The notes under the pieces are model-generated. The model was not told where the DNA came from. It made no database searches and was given only the letters and a program-made list of their open reading frames with translations. The translations under genes and the position numbers were made by a program. From Ruminococcaceae bacterium UBA1772 (GTDB lineage: Bacteria > Bacillota > Clostridia > Oscillospirales > Acutalibacteraceae), in the NCBI GenBank assembly GCA_002314645.1, contig DCGS01000093.1, positions 7,075 through 13,705 on the forward strand: a DNA stretch of 6,631 bases, in the 5' to 3' direction. Positions within the stretch are counted from its first letter, which is position 1. Each line of letters starts with the position of its first letter. Positions 5,473 through 6,631 of this stretch are shown here, in pieces.

Positions 5473-6631
5473 TTCCTATAACTACGTCGTTTTCTACATC
5501 TACTCCAGTAATTTTAACTTGGACTAACTGGTTTTTTAAATCCGTTTCTCCAGGGAATTTTACTGGGGTATAATTTTTTGTGTATCCAGCCCACATTTTG
5601 TCTTTTTCGTCATAGGATTCGCACAGAACTTCGACTGTTTTTCCAACCTGTTCCTGGAAGAATTTTTCACGAATTTCATTTGCGGTTTCTATCATTCTGT
5701 GAGCGCGTTCGGTTTTCACTGGACCTGGGACCTGTGGCTTCATTTCTGCAGCCTTTGTTCCTTCACGTCTTGAATATGGGAAGACGTGAATTTTTTCAAA
5801 GCCTATTTCCTTTGCAAAATTAAGGGAGGCCTCAAAGTCCTCGTCTGTTTCAGTTGGGAATCCAACCATAAGGTCGGTTGTAATTGAAGTGTCCTTGAAG
5901 TTCTTTCTAAGCTTTTCACAAAGCTCTTTGTATTCTGCGCTTGTGTAGTGGCGATTCATTGCCTTTAAGGTGTTGTCACATCCACTTTGAAGTGAAATGT
6001 GGAACTGCGGGCAGAAGTTTTCAAGCTTTGCCATTCTAGAAATGGCTTCATCTGAAATGTTGTCAAACTCAAGAGAGCCAATTCTAACCCTGTCAAAGCC
6101 CTTTGAGCATGCAAGTTCAATTGCATCTACAAAAGTATGTCCAATGTCCAGGCCATAGCAACAGAAGTTTATTCCTACAAGAACGACCTCCTTGAAGTCG
6201 TTCTTTTTTATGCTGTCAAGCTCTTCACTTAAAGACTCAAGACTTCTTGAGCGTGAGCGTCCTCTTGAAGTTGGGATAATGCAGTAGGAACAGTACCTGT
6301 CACATCCGTCCTGGATTTTTATAAAGGCTCTGTTTCTGCCTTCAAAGGAAGAAATGCTAAAGTCCTCGAATTTGTCACCCTTTTCGTGGCGATCAATTTC
6401 TATTACTCTGTCATTTTTTTCTTTATATTGTTCAATGAGGTTTACAATTTTTTTATGGTCCTTGTTTCCCGTTACAATGTCGGCAGAAACGAGTTCTTCT
6501 GCCTTTTCTGGGAATGCCTGTGGCATACAACCGACAAGGACTACTATGACGTCATTTTTTGCACGCTTAAATCGACGAACAGCCTGACGTGTTTTCTGGT
6601 CACTGTTCGCCGTAACTGTGCATGAATTTAC
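5462..6631 (-). CDS. mtaB: MtaB-type tRNA t6A37 methylthiotransferase (MiaB/MtaB radical SAM family), 5'-partial
   Basis: The frame is open from the right edge to the stop at 5462-5464, giving 389 visible residues; ATG 6526 is internal because VNSCTVTANSDQKTRQ and IVVLVGC precede it. The enzyme converts N6-threonylcarbamoyladenosine at tRNA position 37 to its 2-methylthio form using SAM and two [4Fe-4S] clusters. The UPF0004 domain shows two of its three cluster Cys (visible 4 and 35); the first is beyond the window. The radical SAM motif is DGCDRYCSYC (Cys110, 114, 117). Then come FHISLQSGCDNTLKAMNR, TTDLMVGFPTETDEDFEAS, KIHVFPYSRREGT and a C-terminal TRAM-like domain from about residue 320. 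HISLQSGCD and KIHVFPYS favour MtaB over MiaB; RimO is unlikely. GINFCCYGLD carries an unusual Cys pair. It is convergent with tmcAL, and hairpins followed by T-runs on the opposite strand lie inside it. Confidence 0.85.
   Translation of the reverse strand, partial: VNSCTVTANSDQKTRQAVRRFKRAKNDVIVVLVGCMPQAFPEKAEELVSADIVTGNKDHKKIVNLIEQYKEKNDRVIEIDRHEKGDKFEDFSISSFEGRNRAFIKIQDGCDRYCSYCIIPTSRGRSRSRSLESLSEELDSIKKNDFKEVVLVGINFCCYGLDIGHTFVDAIELACSKGFDRVRIGSLEFDNISDEAISRMAKLENFCPQFHISLQSGCDNTLKAMNRHYTSAEYKELCEKLRKNFKDTSITTDLMVGFPTETDEDFEASLNFAKEIGFEKIHVFPYSRREGTKAAEMKPQVPGPVKTERAHRMIETANEIREKFFQEQVGKTVEVLCESYDEKDKMWAGYTKNYTPVKFPGETDLKNQLVQVKITGVDVENDVVIGIIS
5762..5796 (+). terminator. Plus-strand intrinsic terminator for tmcAL, embedded antisense in mtaB
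   Basis: TTCACGTCTT (5762-5771) pairs perfectly with AAGACGTGAA (5781-5790) over a 9-base loop, and TTTTTT (5791-5796) follows at once. On the - strand the hairpin is followed by GGAACAAAGG, with no U-run, so it should stop only + transcripts, that is, readthrough from tmcAL. It lies about 290 bases past the tmcAL stop, within the codons for the conserved KIHVFPYSRREG segment of MtaB. Confidence 0.55.
6179..6209 (+). terminator. Second possible plus-strand terminator, antisense in mtaB
   Basis: AAGAACGAC (6179-6187) pairs with GTCGTTCTT (6197-6205) over a 9-base loop. The T-run 6204-6209 overlaps the stem end by two bases. No U-run follows on the - strand. It would act as a back-up if + transcription continued past 5796. 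Confidence 0.4.
6482..6507 (+). terminator. Third, weaker plus-strand hairpin with T-run, antisense in mtaB
   Basis: GGCAGAA (6482-6488) pairs with TTCTGCC (6497-6503) over an 8-base loop, followed by TTTTCT. The stem is 7 bp and the T-run short, so this is a weak candidate. It is listed because it has the same orientation and strand specificity as those at 5762 and 6179. Confidence 0.25.

Noticed and set aside
5505..5537. CCAGT/ACTGG pairing with six T just after the tmcAL stop
   Set aside because: A 5-bp stem around a 17-base loop is too weak to call a terminator. It remains the main competitor to the embedded terminator at 5762-5796.
6187..6193. Perfect AAGGAGG Shine-Dalgarno sequence on the - strand inside mtaB, in the loop and stem of the 6179-6209 hairpin
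   Set aside because: The only start-like codon at good spacing is a TTG followed at once by TAG. The bases encode Lys-Glu in a conserved stretch, so an internal start is not supported.
6547..6554. TGACGTCA palindrome followed by a T-run
   Set aside because: It has no loop, so it cannot form a terminator hairpin. One 8-base palindrome within coding sequence is not evidence of an operator.

Overview
The window reads as ordinary low-GC anaerobic Firmicute chromosome, most likely class Clostridia (Ruminococcus/Oscillospiraceae- or Lachnospiraceae-like). That placement is an inference from three things: a HydB-HydA pair of the NAD-linked (bifurcating-type) [FeFe]-hydrogenase family, acetate kinase, and a TmcAL (YlbM) ortholog. 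I see no mobile element, tRNA, rRNA, CRISPR array or prophage gene. Five protein genes fill almost all of the window, and the first and last run off the ends.

Layout. Bases 1-1136 (+) hold the 3' part of hydB, the NADH/FMN subunit of a multimeric [FeFe]-hydrogenase. Bases 1155-2894 (+) hold hydA, the H-cluster subunit, 18 bases downstream in the same operon. A strong two-way terminator (about 2904-2940) separates hydA from the convergent ackA (2942-4147, -). A 131-bp AT-rich divergent promoter region (4148-4278) follows, then tmcAL (4279-5472, +). tmcAL overlaps by 11 bp, tail to tail, with mtaB (5462-6631, -). The mtaB reading frame is open past the right edge, so its first in-window ATG is not its start.

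How the genes fit together. HydB and HydA re-oxidise NADH and, in the bifurcating family, ferredoxin while evolving H2. Acetate kinase then makes ATP from acetyl phosphate. Together they form the H2/acetate end of a fermentation. TmcAL uses acetate and ATP to acetylate C34 of elongator tRNA-Met, and MtaB methylthiolates t6A37, so the right half holds two enzymes acting on tRNA anticodon loops.

The most unusual signals are fine-scale. (1) The convergent tmcAL/mtaB pair has no good terminator at its junction. Instead, a minus-strand-specific hairpin plus U-run lies inside the tmcAL coding sequence, and up to three plus-strand-specific hairpins plus U-runs lie inside mtaB. This predicts mRNAs that overlap tail to tail by several hundred bases. 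(2) HydA has TSCSPGW where the classical H-cluster motif is TSCCPxW, so Ser sits at the position of a [4Fe-4S] ligand Cys, and an extra Cys occurs about 21 residues later. I found no wholly new biological system.
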